From assembly GCA_009741485.1 (NCBI GenBank), contig CM019236.1:49093859-49157858 (forward strand): a stretch of 64,000 nt of DNA, given 5' to 3'. Shown piece by piece: positions 13,061-25,484 of this stretch. This DNA comes from Malurus cyaneus samueli. Its lineage: Eukaryota > Chordata > Aves > Passeriformes > Maluridae. The translations under genes and the position numbers were made by a program. The notes beneath the pieces were generated by a model. That model was not told the origin of the DNA. It made no database searches and was given only the letters and a program-made list of their open reading frames with translations. The stretch's first letter is position 1; each line of letters begins with the position of its first letter.

Positions 13061-16000
13061 GAGGATTCAGCTGGACCTCGAAGAGATCTGTGAGGCCAAA
13101 CAGCAATTCACCCTTTGTATCTTGGATCTTCCAGACAGTTAAGGCTAGTCCTCTTTAAAAAGCTAATGAAAAATATCTGTCTCCAATGAAGAGGTAAATA
13201 CTATCTCAATAATACCTGTGGAGATTCACTGCTGAGAATTGATACATTTGGACCAAGAAAAAGGAATTGCGGCTTGGCACTACCATAAAGGTAAAGGACA
13301 AAGATGTTCTCAAACAGGCCGGTGAAAGAAATAATTTTACAGCACACAGAGGCCCAGAGCAAGTTGGAACGCAAAGGTCAGTGGGAGTGAGAACAATCAA
13401 AGCCAAATGTTCTGTGCCCCAGAACAAGGGATTGTAAAAGATATATCCTGTTGCTGCTGTGCAAGTACTGGAGATTGTCAAGTAGCTGAATATTTCTTTG
13501 TGTATTACAAAATTTTCAAAGTTGGTGGGTGCTTTATGCCAGTTAGATGAGCAGAATTATTTGATTTCACAGAAACAAAAGACATCACAGCCCCCATATC
13601 CAGCACACAGCTAACATAATTAATGCCCTTATCACCTGCAAATATTGACCCAGCACCTCTGCCTGAGATTATGCACAATTTTCTTCCAGAAAAGATAATG
13701 TGTTCTATAGAAGATCAAGACCTTGCGGTTACGCTTTTAATAACAGAAATGGTACTGAGTGCTATTGCAATACTACAACAGTTTTCTATTACACCTTAAA
13801 TCTAAGTTAAGAAGGCAGTATATTGTATTTCTTAACTGTCACTTTTAGTGACAGCTTGCATCCTAGTGAGGAGAGCTCAGAAATCAGCCAGGTCTTGCTT
13901 ATCCAGGATTGAAACAGAGTGGTGCAAGAGGTCTTTCTTTGTTAATGCTCTGTTTTGTAATTCATTTATTTTCCTGTGTTTGTTAGGCTTTGTTGTTGTT
14001 ATATCCTCCCTTTGAATAAACTTTACAGGGAAACTATGACGAAATATGAATCTAGTTTGTACATTTTATATATCAGAATACTCTAGATCAAATAAAGGCA
14101 GTAAGAGTCTTTATCTGTATAGTCCCACTGAACTCTTTACAGATCTGTCTCCCCCTCTAAATGTATGGCTGACTTTCCTCCCGACAGATCATGTAAAACT
14201 TCTCTTCTAGAAAATGCCTATGAACACCAGTCAAGGTAATCCTTGCTTTTAGGCAGGAATAACATGTCTTAATTTAATTTTTATACTTTCTTGACTTTCA
14301 ATAGTGGTATACCCTGATTTTCAACTGCCAGAATCAGGAAATTAGACTCCCTTTTGAAAGATCAGGTGGGGGCTGTTTTTGTCCTTTCTTTAGTAAGTAC
14401 TCAGTTTTGATGATAAGAGCATCATATTCCACCCTGAATGCACCATCTTATCTGATGCATACAGACAAGAAACTTCAGCCTTTCTCAGAATGCTCTAACA
14501 CATGGCAAGCACCCCTGTGTCAGAGACTGAAATAGTTTGTGCCTCAACCATTGATATGAAATTTTGTTCATTGTAAAAACTGTATAAAGAAGCTACAACC
14601 AAAGGAGCCCCCCTGAAGACCTGACTGGGACTCTGGACTATAAGTTCAGCTGCTGAGATAAGATAAAGGGAATTGTTCAATCATCTGTTTCAGAGGGAAA
14701 GGAATTAATTCACAAGAGAGCCAAATACAGCAGAGATTCTTCCCTGGCTAGATTTGGGTTTGTTACCTGGCCTGAGTGTTTATTAATCCAAGGAATTCTG
14801 TGCTTTCTGGGGGGACCATCACCACCAGGAAGACTGGCTGTAGAGGATCAGTTCAACATCATTAGGACCCATGAAAAATGTTATTTCCTTTACTCTGTCA
14901 CTCACTTTCTGCCTTGCCCACCTCTTTTCCTACTTCTTCCTTTCTCTCTTTTCCTCTCTATATAGTGAGGATATACTTTCCTCACTATATAGAGGAAATA
15001 TAGATTGGCATATGGTCTTGTTGGCACCCTAATTCCAGCAGAGGTTTTCTAAGAACCCTTAATAATCAGATCATGACACCCAGTCACCTCCTCAATTTGA
15101 TTTAGAAGAGAAGCAGTTATGCACCACTTGTCAGCACTGAGTTTCATCACCAATGTATACTTATTTCATTGACAAGCCTCCCACTCCTATCCTTCCTCCA
15201 TCCCAAATACTTATTTCTGTGGTACTCATTTGTCTAAGCCAATAACTTTCTGTTTCCTGGTAGTACTTTGCTATATTCCCATCACCAAGTGCAAATGATC
15301 TTTTGGTAATACCAGCCTCATTTCACATCATGCTGATCCTTTTCCACAATTTTTATCTTGGAGTTATTGTGTCTGTATGTTGTGTTCCAAAAGAATGTGA
15401 TTCTTATATTTAGAAATTCATTAATATTCAGAGTCTGTGCAGTATACAATGTGCTTATTAAATAATGAGCACATAGCATGCAGAACTCCCACTCTCTGTC
15501 TTGCATTAGTAAGAGGTGGTTGTGGCAAGCATTAGTAAATTAAATAAAATTTTTATTACATATTCACCACATATGCCTTTGAAGCCTGCATATGTTGTAC
15601 CATGAATGCATAACTAGCATAGGGAACAGACCAGAATTCCACAAGTCTCTCTTTGGGACTTTATGACACCTTTGACTACAAGAAAAAGCTTATTTATCTC
15701 CAGTCAGCAGGAAATTCAATTGAATGAATGTCAAAAGTAAGCACTTATACAATGCTTGAATATAATTGTAACTGTGATATTTAGTTGTTGCCTATAACAA
15801 TTGTTTGTATTCAGCGATATAAATTGTAATAGACCATACCAAATTTTGAAATTTAATTCAACAACTTATGAAACCTGAGACTGTTATAAACTGAGTCTGT
15901 AAACAACATTTGTGTGTATGGGTCTCACTTATAAAAAGGAATAGACAAAATTTTCATCTCAACACCTTGCTAAAGTTTTGACTCTGTGTAACACCCAGTC

Positions 16001-16095
16001 TAGAATCACTGATCCTTTTCTTAGCACAAGAATTACTAGGTTCTGATCATTTGGAATAAATTCCAGGTAGGTTTTAGAAAGGGTTGGATATGGGT
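13061..16095. other. Non-coding DNA
   Basis: No gene is recognisable. The longest frame, 91 codons on the minus strand at 13206-13481, has no features I can identify. A hairpin at 14950-14998 is listed separately. The rest is ordinary AT-rich sequence. Confidence 0.5.
14950..14998. repeat. Inverted repeat / hairpin with ~20-bp stem
   Basis: An inner perfect 14-bp stem pairs 14958-14971 (CTATATAGTGAGGA) with 14979-14992 around a 7-base loop. An outer 6-bp stem pairs 14950-14955 with 14993-14998, with a 2-base bulge on the 5' arm. The stem is much longer than expected by chance for so tight a spacing. It could be a folded RNA, a remnant of a small inverted-repeat transposon, or a local replication-slippage product. 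The stem is short for a typical pre-miRNA. Confidence 0.85.
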
Positions 16096-16660
16096 TGTAT
16101 TGGGTTTGCTTGGCAATATTTTGATAGCAGTGTGGGCTACAGAGCTGTTGATTTCTTTGAGAAGCTGCTAGAAGCTTCCCCTGTACCAGTGGAGCCAAGG
16201 TCAGCCAGTCTCCAGTACAGAAGGGTAAAAAAAAAACGAAACATCAATTTAAGCCACAAGTGGAGAGAGACTATCTGAGACAAACAGTCCTTCAGACACC
16301 AAGGCCAATGTAGGAGGGAGAGCTGACTAAAGCCCTCATTCCCCATCTCACTGCATGTTGGGAGGGAGGAGGTAGAGAAAATCAGGAGTAAAATTAGGTC
16401 TGGGAAAAATGAGGGGATGGGGGGATAGTGTAGGTTTACTTCTCGTTATCCCACCCTGGTCTGATTTTTTAATAAATTCAATTAACTTCTCCAAGCTGAG
16501 TCTGTTTTGCCTATGTTGGTAATCGGTGAGTGATCTCTCTCTATTCTTATCTCAACAGACAAGCCTTTCATTATAATTTTTTCCCCTGTCCAGAAGAGGA
16601 GGGGCTGATAAGAGCACCTTTGGTGGACATTTAACATCCAGCCAAGTTCAAAGCACCACA
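16096..16660 (+). mobile_element. ERVL-type solo LTR, internally shortened
   Basis: This long terminal repeat matches a family common in bird genomes, recognised from sequence memory. The 5' end starts TGTATTGGGTTTG, followed by the block with GAAGCTGCTAGAAGCTTCCC. The 3' part contains an AATAAA polyadenylation signal near 16470, TCTGTTTTGCC, and GGTGAGTGATCTC, and finishes in CACCACA. It begins with TG and ends with CA, as LTRs do. Its middle is shorter than in longer family members. I see no flanking second LTR or internal genes, so it is a solo LTR left by LTR-LTR recombination. A clear target-site duplication was not found. It lacks coding capacity, and any regulatory activity would be inference. 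Confidence 0.85.
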
Positions 16661-17610
16661 GAGGGAGAATCCATCAGATTATCTTGTAATGAATTGTGAT
16701 TGAGTCTGTGCAGGATTGCTTTTGTTTACCTCAACAACCCTTAGGAGATTCACTCATTACTGGTTTCTCTTCTCATTGCTCAGCACTCTCACTACATAGA
16801 ACCATAGCCACAAGTGACATTTTACTTCTCTACCTATTTAGAATAATTCCTTGGTCTTTAAGGCTGCGAATGCACATACCTTAAGGTTCACTGCTCACAC
16901 TTTTCTGGCTGAAAGCACACCACTTTCTCAGCTTTCTCCACCAGGCAGTTACCTGTATTTCACGCATGAAACCAGCACAGTCAGGTTGGATATGTACCAT
17001 TAAGCATGCTTTTAAATTCAGATAGTTTTAAACAAGCAGTATTTTCACTGCTTCAGCTCCTGAAATATCTACTGCTGTTTGATCATGTCCCCTGCAAACA
17101 ATGAGATGATGGTCAGTGTGCTGCAGACACAGTGTTTGCTGTGGGCATTTTGTTTGCTTGTCCAATGAGTCTGGCTTCTTAAGAAGAAGTTGCAGAGCAC
17201 TTTTAGGTTCTTTGGACTGTGAAGCAAGGCCACAGGCCATAATGACAGCAGGTCTTCATCAATCTGCACATCAGCACTGCCCACCAGCCCCCCAGGCACT
17301 GCTCCTGTTAGTCTGTAAAGCACAGAATCATTTCAAACCCTTTCTGGCAGCACTGCTTTGGACAGAAATCCATCATGGCCTTGTGAGCACTAAGATTGTA
17401 CATGTACCTATTACATGTTCGTAAATGTCAAATGGATCATGCCTCTGATTTTTAAAGTATTGATGGCAGTTTTGGCTTTTTGTTTGGTTGGTTGGTTGGG
17501 TGGTTGGTTTGATTTCTGGAAGTTGCTTTGATGGCAGAAGGAACTAAGAAGATGCTGCTTTTAAGAGTGCCTTTCAGAATAAATTTGTAGCAGAGGTAAG
17601 GGAAGAATAA
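16661..17610. other. Non-coding DNA
   Basis: I see no gene. Overlapping frames of 60-102 codons lie on both strands between 17028 and 17424 and carry no recognisable domain. A GGTT-rich simple repeat lies at 17482-17510. Confidence 0.5.
17482..17510. repeat. (GGTT)n microsatellite
   Basis: About six imperfect tandem copies of GGTT, interrupted by one GGGT unit. Confidence 0.85.
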
Positions 17611-17680
17611 ATCACAGAATCACAGAATCAACAAGGTTGGAAGAAACCTTCAAGATTATCTAGTTGATCTTGGAAATTAT
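17611..17680 (-). mobile_element. CR1 LINE 3' tail fragment
   Basis: On the plus strand this reads ATCACAGAATCACAGAATC followed by GGTTGGAAGAAACCTTCAAG and ATTATCTAG. That is the reverse complement of the avian CR1 3' end, with its terminal 8-bp-type repeat (ATTCTGTG). Only the last 70 bases or so remain, as expected from CR1's strong 5' truncation on insertion. It has no coding capacity. Confidence 0.9.
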
Positions 17681-19470
17681 TTGGCTGACCATTCTTCCTT
17701 GGTGCAACTTTCTGCCATTTTCTCTCATGTTTTCATTTGAGAAGTAGCAGAAGATTGCAATCCCCCATTTTTGTTTCCTTTGACGACCTTATTTTCCTGT
17801 AAAAGCAAACAGAAGATAGAAAGGCAGAAAATTTTTAGATATATGTCCTGTACAAGCATTGCCATTTATGAAATATATAATCAGATTTTTCCAAGGCAGG
17901 CTAAAAATTAAAATTACTTCCATAAGGAAAATGAAGCAATAGCAACAAAACCCTCTCCCACATTCCTGTACCCTGAAAAGGTTACGCTATAGGGCAGTGT
18001 GTTATCTATTTATTGCAGTACACAGATTAGCAGGACAAGTGAGTTAGTTACAAGAGAGCAAAAAAAGGTTTGAGAAGAATTCTGAATTAATCTCAGAGGC
18101 TTAAATCTAATCGTCTATCTCTCTTTAGCTCTGTAATGTTTAAAAAGAATTCAGCTGCTTGGGCAATTTTAAATTGAATAATTGCCATTGAAAACCCATT
18201 GAAAAGAGTTCAAAAAATCTAAACGTGTATCCAAAAAATGTCTACTACTAATGGTTTTATTTTCATAACAGTTACTTTATTCTGGGTATCTGGCATAGTT
18301 GCATGAGTTCTTTCCCAGTTAAGAAGATGATCTTGTACAAAAAATTCTACTGTGATGTAACTTTACTCTAAATAGATTGAATCATCTCCCTTTTGTTTCT
18401 CAGCCTGTGAATTTTATAAATAACTGTGCCTGGTTTTTTGTAACTGTTGTTTGTTTTGGATGTCATGAATCAATGCTTAAATTTTTTATTTTTACCTTAA
18501 TCCATTTAGTGCTAGATGTGATTTAAGGTTTCTGGATAGCAGCCCATCCACTTGGCACACAATATTGTGAACCTGCCATCTGGGTTTCCCAGCCCAGCGC
18601 TCATCAGAGAACAGCAGAGATGAGCTGACGTGGCGGGTGCCACTTGCTCCCATGACACCAGAGAGGGCTGCTGTGACTTCTGGTGATGCTGAACACCCAC
18701 TGCCGTGCAGTAAGGTACCAGGTTGCTGGGCTGATGCTAGAGGATTACTGCACAATTGTCAAAACTCTCTCCTTGCTATGTGTTTGTAGCTACTCATCTA
18801 CCTGATCACAGCAGTGTAAGCCCAAAGAGATGAGAAAAATAGGGAATTGCTGTAGAAATGTCACTGAAGGAAGGCATTGCTACCACAGATCATCATCTGA
18901 ACATGTTGTATATTATCGGAATGCAAGGCATTGATAGAAGGGAAGAGTGGTAGGATGCCTCTGCCTACAGAGTTCTGTTCTAGCATGTTGTGACATATTA
19001 TCTTCTATTTACAGTCTCTCTGATACCCAGTTTGCTTTCAGCAAGCCCAAGCTGCAGGATGGTATTAGGATGGTCGAGACAAATTTTACAGAGTGTGAAC
19101 CACTAGGACCACTTTCTATTTATTCTTGTTTCTTTGCCTGATGGTCATTCTCACCTTGAAAGCTAATCAGCAGGAAATCCAAGTCCTGTCTGACTGATCA
19201 GGCTGAAAAAGAGTGTCAAGAATTACTGTCAAGAAACATTTTGCTGCTCACCCTTGTGAGTGCTTGGGAGTGCTCCCTCTTGTAATCTCACATGAATGGG
19301 TAGAGCATTTAGTACATACATGCATGCTGTTTTCTCTCACTTGACTACATTTTTGCACGGCCTGTGTGTTGGACAATATGTTAGAGAGAGCTTTACAACT
19401 GTAAAAGTGAGATAACCCGGAGATTCGCCCTCATCTGTAGTTGTTTCTTTAAGTTACAGTATAAACATGA
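17681..19470. other. Non-coding DNA
   Basis: No gene or further transposon is recognised. Overlapping frames around 18492-18755 on the minus strand lack domains. Confidence 0.5.
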
Positions 19471-19524
19471 TTCTTGTGGGCTACTTCCAACTCAAGATAT
19501 TCTGTAATTCTCTGATTCTGTGAT
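19471..19524 (+). mobile_element. CR1 LINE 3' tail fragment
   Basis: The sequence CTACTTCCAACTCAAGATAT followed by TCTGTAATTCTCTGATTCTG matches the terminal portion of avian CR1 in the sense direction, ending in degenerate ATTCTGTGATT repeats. It is a short, diverged, 5'-truncated copy. Confidence 0.85.
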
Positions 19525-22500
19525 CTGCAGACCCAGGCTTCTAAGTATATATTCAAAGATACAGTCAGTACTTATGTGCATGAAATAATTCGATTACCAA
19601 GGTATTTTCCTGGGTTTGAATAGTGTGTAGCACTTGTTTGTCTCATGCAGTCTGATGATACCTTATCTCTTTTTTATTGCATTTTTCAGGAATATAAACA
19701 AAAAAAACCCCAGACATTCTTAGTTAAGTAGTTCATGTTCAGCTCCCAGGAGGTGATAGGAAAAATTTCTGTTTACTTAACAAATAGTTGAGCTTCGTGG
19801 ATTTCTGTGTAAAATATGTTTCTGCCCAATTCCCGAGTGAATCCCACCACCATGAAAGAGTAAAAAATCAAATTGCACCTCCTTGAAATGTTAAAATCTG
19901 CAGTTTTAAAATACTCTGGAGATAAAAATAAATTGAAAGCCTTAACTCTTAAGACCTCACCCTGAAGAATTCTGTCTTAAATGTGTGTTGACACGTTACC
20001 CCATGACCACCAGTATTGGCAGAATGCTGCCCACCTTCCATGTAAGATATGATTCTCTCAGATCACATCACCATCAGTGCAGCCAAGGAATGATGAGACT
20101 CCCAGTTACCTTCAACAAATATTTGCATGGTTAGCTGTTGCTGCTGGATCACCTGGACAGCAAGTATCACTGGCAGTGATGGTGTCACTTTTGCTCCTGT
20201 GTTTGCTGTCTGTGGTTGGGTGAGTTGGTGTATGGATGATGGTTGTGCCTCTGTTCTACTGCCTCATTAAAGCTTTGCTCTATAACTCCATTGCTCTTTG
20301 TACCACAGACATTAACAAATAAACTGTGATATCAACCTTAGACCAGTGTTCAGTGCCAAACTATTCACCATCCCTTTGCCCCATGATTATCAGAATACAT
20401 TGGAGTGGGGAATTACACTGGGAAAAACTTTTCCAAATCTATATAACTCAAAGGTTCCTTCAAAGATTAATTCTTTTCTCACCCTCCCTAGGGATCCAAG
20501 CTAAGCTCCCCTCTGATTCTCAAAATTAAATCATCTGGAGTCTAAAGAAGAAGGTTGTTCATCAATAGCCTGAACTGAAATTAATAAAATCAGCTAACTG
20601 ACTAGAAACAAGATTCAGAGCAAACACCCAAAGAGCCCGAGAGGGAGACAAGGGCAGTGTTCATCACCAAGTGTTTTCCAGAAAATTGCCTGAGAAAGAT
20701 CTACACTAAGTCCTGTTTGAAGCTTCCCACAGTTTCAGATGGGGCCAACCACCACATTTTCAATGAAAAGTATTTTGTTCATAGGACCAGGTATAAAAAT
20801 GTTCCCATCAAGTGAGGGTCCTGAGTCCCAAGCTTTTGCTTTCTATATTTCATCTTGAGGCTACTTTTTAAGTTTATTTTAAAACCATTGCTTTCCAAGT
20901 GAGCTCTGACTTCATAGTCCATTTAGGCATCAACAGGGAAAAGTAGAAAACTCAATCACAGGGAGGGAGATTAGCCAATACAAGATTTCAGGGGAAGATG
21001 CCCCCAAAAGCTACTATGCCACTGAAATGCAGAATTGCCAAATATGGGGCAAAGAAAAGTCATAGTTGTTTTTCCCTGGAAAAAATGGTTTAGACTCCCA
21101 TAAGTGTAGCAAAATCTGAAGGACACCTGCTTGAGTGTAAATTCCAGCTTTAAATATAAAACTGATTTTATATCTTATCCTTTCACTCAAAATGAAGGAT
21201 TCAAAAGTATCCAGAAATATGCAGTATATACACAGTGACGTTACTCTAGTTAGTAATTTAAATTTGAAGCTGATTGAGGTACACATCAATGCATTCATCC
21301 AGAATGGCATAAGACTGTGTTTACCTGTCTAGGCCATATCACACAGGCCACAGAGTAGCTGACAACCTCACCTGTGTTTCTGCTTCTGAAGTGACTGCAA
21401 GGACAAGCGAGGATGATCTGCTGACCTCCAGAAGGAGGTCCCCTGAAAATGCCTTCCAGAAACATGCTGAATTTTTTCATCTGGTGCAGCTGAACAGTAG
21501 CTTGAGTGCTGTTGCTCCAATGAAAGAGCCCAAGGCAGAGGTTGCAGTCTAATCACTGCAAATTCACAATTTTTACAAACCTCAGACATGATTTCTTTAA
21601 GCAGCAACTGAAGACTTTATTCTGATTGCAAGTAAGAATGGTTGGTTGGTGGGACTTCTTCCAGTACAACAGAGTAAACCTCAGAAAGAATCAAGTGCTG
21701 CGTGCTCAGAGAAGTGATAGAACTTGGTGGAGCATCTGAGCAGAGACTACTGTATACAGCTCTAGAGTCAGAAAGGTAGAATGCTAATATGTCCCTAAAT
21801 GCAGACTGACAAAATGTAAGTCAATGAAAGTATTTTAGTTAAAGAATAAACACAGCATATTCCCTAAAATCCAGACTGGTGTCCAGCTTTCTCTCAGCAT
21901 GTCATAGAAGAGGCGCAGAATTGTGGATGATGTAAATTCACAGAACTTCATCAAAAACAGTAGGGTTCCTGTAATTTAAACCAGCTGAGGACTGTGTCTC
22001 AAGTCTTAGTCATAACAGCATGCTGTAAGCCAAGAGAAAATTGGTAGAGAAAATAACATAAAAAATGGTGCTATGATGATTTTCTGTGATAAACAACTTA
22101 TCATAAATATTTAAAATCCATTATAACTTTTTATTTATTTTAAAATACAGTATGCTAATTCTGTAATGCTAAAATCGGTCAGACCACTTATTTGCATAAT
22201 TGCTCCACTGCAGTGTGGCAAAAGTTTTGATTCAAGACACTCACTAGTGATAGCTTGATTATATGTTCCGTTGAATTAAGAAAAAAAACACACAAAAAAA
22301 AAACCTTACAGTGCAAAATGTATTGTAATAACTAACATAGATAAGAGGAAAGAAAAATTGCAATTTGGTTGAGGACAGAGAAAAGCTTTCCATAAATTAA
22401 AAGTGTCTGCTGGGTGCTAAGACATCAAAATAGTCTGAGCTAACATTGCGTGAGACACTCTGAGTGGAATGAATATTGTTGCAGTTATTAAAACATTAAC

Positions 22501-23400
22501 TGTGGGCTAACTGTAACTGGAAACATTTCATTAAAAGCTAATTTTTTCTAGAGATGAGATAATGGCATCAACCAGAAAAAAAAGAAAAAAAAAAAAAATG
22601 GATCTGGGAAAATAATTACTCCTGCAGACTCCCATTTCAGCCTGTTGAACATCTTTAATGTATAATCCATTAGTTCAGAATGGCACCAGAATATGGTTGA
22701 GGATAAGTAGATGCAATTATTTCAACTCGTATTCCAAATGTTTATTTTAAAAACCTCGCTGAACACCTTTTTCAGCTGCACCAAATATCAGATAACAGTA
22801 ATGTGACCATGAAGAAACAGTTCTGAGTGGGAGCATGGTGCTCATCACATTAAAAGAGGAGTAGATTATGGAAACAGAACTACTTCACTTCCTTCAGAGA
22901 AATTTTATGGAAAATTTTTATGAAAAGAGAAGAAGGCTGCTACACTGGAAGACCTCAGCTGAAGCATGAGACTTTGTTGAATAAACATCTAAAAATCTAA
23001 ACTGCATTTTTTCCCACAATTCTTGGAGAAAAGTATTCTTTTTTGCAGAGAGCTTGAAGAAATCGACATAATTTGCACAAAATCTCAGCATTTGTCACTA
23101 TAACTTTAATGTTCCACTATACTTAAGGTATACACAGATGACAGACACTAAGCTAAATAATAAAAGCTCTCAGTATTGAGTCACAGACACTCCTTATACA
23201 TTCAGTTGGGTGTTGCAGAGGACAATGCAAGGCAAGAAAGGAGACATGGGAAGTAGGAGCCTTCATGCTGAGGAAGGACGAACATTTCTTGCTGAAAATG
23301 AAGGATGTTGAAATAATTTCAGGGGTTTCCACAGGCAGAAATGACACAGTACTTCTGTCAAAGGAACTTATCAGGCAGTATCTCATACAAAGTGCAGCAT
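19525..23400. other. Non-coding DNA
   Basis: No gene is recognised; open frames are at most about 98 codons and have no identifiable domains. A perfect octamer motif ATTTGCAT at 22190-22197 sits in an AT-rich segment with several TAAT-type sites (about 22080-22270). An A-rich run lies near 22574-22598. Confidence 0.5.
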
Positions 23401-24413
23401 TGTCATGGGTTTAAAACCTGATTTTTCCCAATTTCCCTGCCAACGCACCAGAAAATGTCGTGGTTTAGACTGTGCTGAAAGCCAAAAGCACTGCACCCAT
23501 GACATTCCCTCCCTTCCCCCCACCGGAGAGGGAGAAGGGAGAGCAAAAGCCCAATTATCACGAAAATTTATGGCTTTCAGATAACGTAACGTAATTGAGA
23601 GAAAGATACGTATGTGCTCCAGAGAAAATGGTCAGACAGGCTGAATAACTTAAGTTGCAAAAATAGATTTATTACTGAAAACTACTAAGAATACTACGGC
23701 ACCGGGGAGAAGAACAGAGATGGGGACAAATTTACAAGAAGAAGAAATATAAAAAAAACTGACATTTTAACACACTGTTATCCTTTCCAGGACCTGTCTC
23801 TTTCCCAGGTCCATCCCTCTCCACCCCCATGTTTCCGCCACACCAGGGACAGGAATGAAAGTCTAACAATGATCAACCATTCTTATGTTCCTCCATAGTT
23901 CTCATAGAGACGTTCTTACGCTCCAGCTGTGGAAATTTTTTTTTTTTCCAAGGACAGTCAGTGTGTAACTGCTGTGATGCAAGGAGGATTCCTTTACCTC
24001 ATAGGAGAAAAAGAAGAATGTCCTTCAAGGCCAAACTGCGTTGTTTCAGCAGCGTGAGACCACTATCACAAACCCCTGGCAGAGCACAGCTTCTTCTAAG
24101 CATCCACTTACTTCAGATGTTGCGGGGCCAAGCCTCTTCCCCTTTTTAGCTGTTTAGTCCAGTCCTCAAAGCCAGGGTTTTTTTCCTCAGAGCAAGGTCG
24201 CTCTCTTTTCTATTCAGGTCTCTCTTCAATGATGAAATTGTCCTTTTCAGAGAACAACTTATTTTCTCCATGCTCGAGAATCACAGCAAAAGCACAGCAA
24301 GCCATCCCATCTTCTCCTTATGATCTTCGGTCTCCATTTTTTTCTTACATCCCTCACCTCTGCTCTATTTTTCCCAGTGCATGTACTAAATACATACTAA
24401 ATTAAACGCTACA
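23401..24413 (+). mobile_element. Endogenous retrovirus LTR (~1.0 kb)
   Basis: The element begins TGTCATGGGTTTAAAACC, a start resembling LTRs I know from bird retroviral repeats, and ends ATTAAACGCTACA. The TG...CA ends and the tRNA-type primer site one base downstream fix the orientation as plus. The first 130 bases contain a second TCGTGGTTTAGAC motif, suggesting internal duplication within U3. A pyrimidine-rich block and a purine-rich block alternate in the middle. ATTAAA at 24401-24406 is a possible polyadenylation signal, but it lies very close to the end. No second LTR is visible downstream and no target-site duplication was found. The exact family is uncertain. Confidence 0.72.
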
Positions 24414-24414
24414 A

Positions 24415-24432
24415 TGGCGCCCCACTTGTTGA
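24415..24432 (+). other. Retroviral primer-binding site
   Basis: TGGCGCCCCACTTGTTGA lies one base after the LTR's terminal CA. The first eight bases, TGGCGCCC, match the sequence complementary to the 3' end of tRNA-Lys, a primer used by many retroviruses. The rest has diverged. This position is where minus-strand DNA synthesis would start in a functional provirus. Confidence 0.7.
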
Positions 24433-24843
24433 ATATTCTTAAATATAATAATCGTTCACCAGAGGTGTAACACCTGGCAATTGGCCATGGCCTGCATGGG
24501 CAGCCCGGGTCATCAACCTCAGAGCCATGATGGATTCGGTCTAAAACCGGACTCTTTTGCTGAGAGAAAGAAGGGAAAAATTTTAGAACTTCCTCACAGC
24601 AAGCCATCTTTGTGGTTTCTGTGCCTCCCCACCACCAAAAATTGGACCAAGTTAAAATCTGACAAGACATCTAATTCCGGGATAGTTATGACAGGATCTG
24701 TAATAGTCTGGACAGCCATGATGGGGTTGGAGACATGCACACATCTCCTCTCAGTGTGCAGCCTGCCCATGTTGTGTCCAACACCAGCAGGAATGACGAA
24801 AGTAGTAAAGATTTATAGCACAGAGATAGCTGAAGGACTATAA
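24433..24843 (+). pseudogene. Truncated retroviral internal region with open frame
   Basis: A frame with its first ATG at 24487 runs 118 codons to a TAA at 24841-24843, immediately downstream of the LTR and primer site. Its second half has a basic, polar stretch followed by a hydrophobic run of about 17 residues (GIVMTGSVIVWTAMMGL), which could be a signal peptide or membrane segment. I cannot match it to gag, pol or env with confidence. Since a gag frame normally starts further from the primer site, this may be leader sequence, or leader joined to a later region by an internal deletion. No reverse transcriptase or 3' LTR follows, so the element is broken. Confidence 0.4.
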
Positions 24844-25439
24844 CAGATTCAGTTCTCTAGTTTGTAGTATAGAACTTTAAGAACATGACTAATTCCAAAC
24901 ACAAAATAAATCCATGCTTTCAAGGGTATATTACTTACAATTCAGTTTGAAATATGATAAAAGAGTCAAAGTGCATATGTGCTGGGAGGCACTTCACACT
25001 TGAGAGGTAAAAAGGAGTTTCTCGGCTCTCTTTGATTTCGCTGATCTATTATCTTAGAGTTCACTCGATATATGTTTGTACATCACCTGATGCAGATTAA
25101 TCTTGAACCTTGACAAATCCAGCATAAGCACAGATATCTTGGCAAATCCGGTAATTACTTGCAGAAACTGTGTTTGCATGTTGTGTAGGGGCAATAACAC
25201 AAAACAAAACAAACAGTGGTTCTATTGGTTTTATTTCATAATTAAGCAAAGAAGGTATAATTTCAAATATTTGATCGCAGCAAAATCACCTTGTTAAAGG
25301 AAGAAGGTGATAAGAGCTGTGAAATTGAGATTTCCTCTCATAGATCCAGAACTGCATTGACCTGCTACGAGAAGCAAAGAAATCCACTTTTCAGAAAACT
25401 TAATTAGTTGTGCCTGAGCCATTTAGTGCTGAAAGGTTG

Positions 25440-25484
<45 letters not shown>

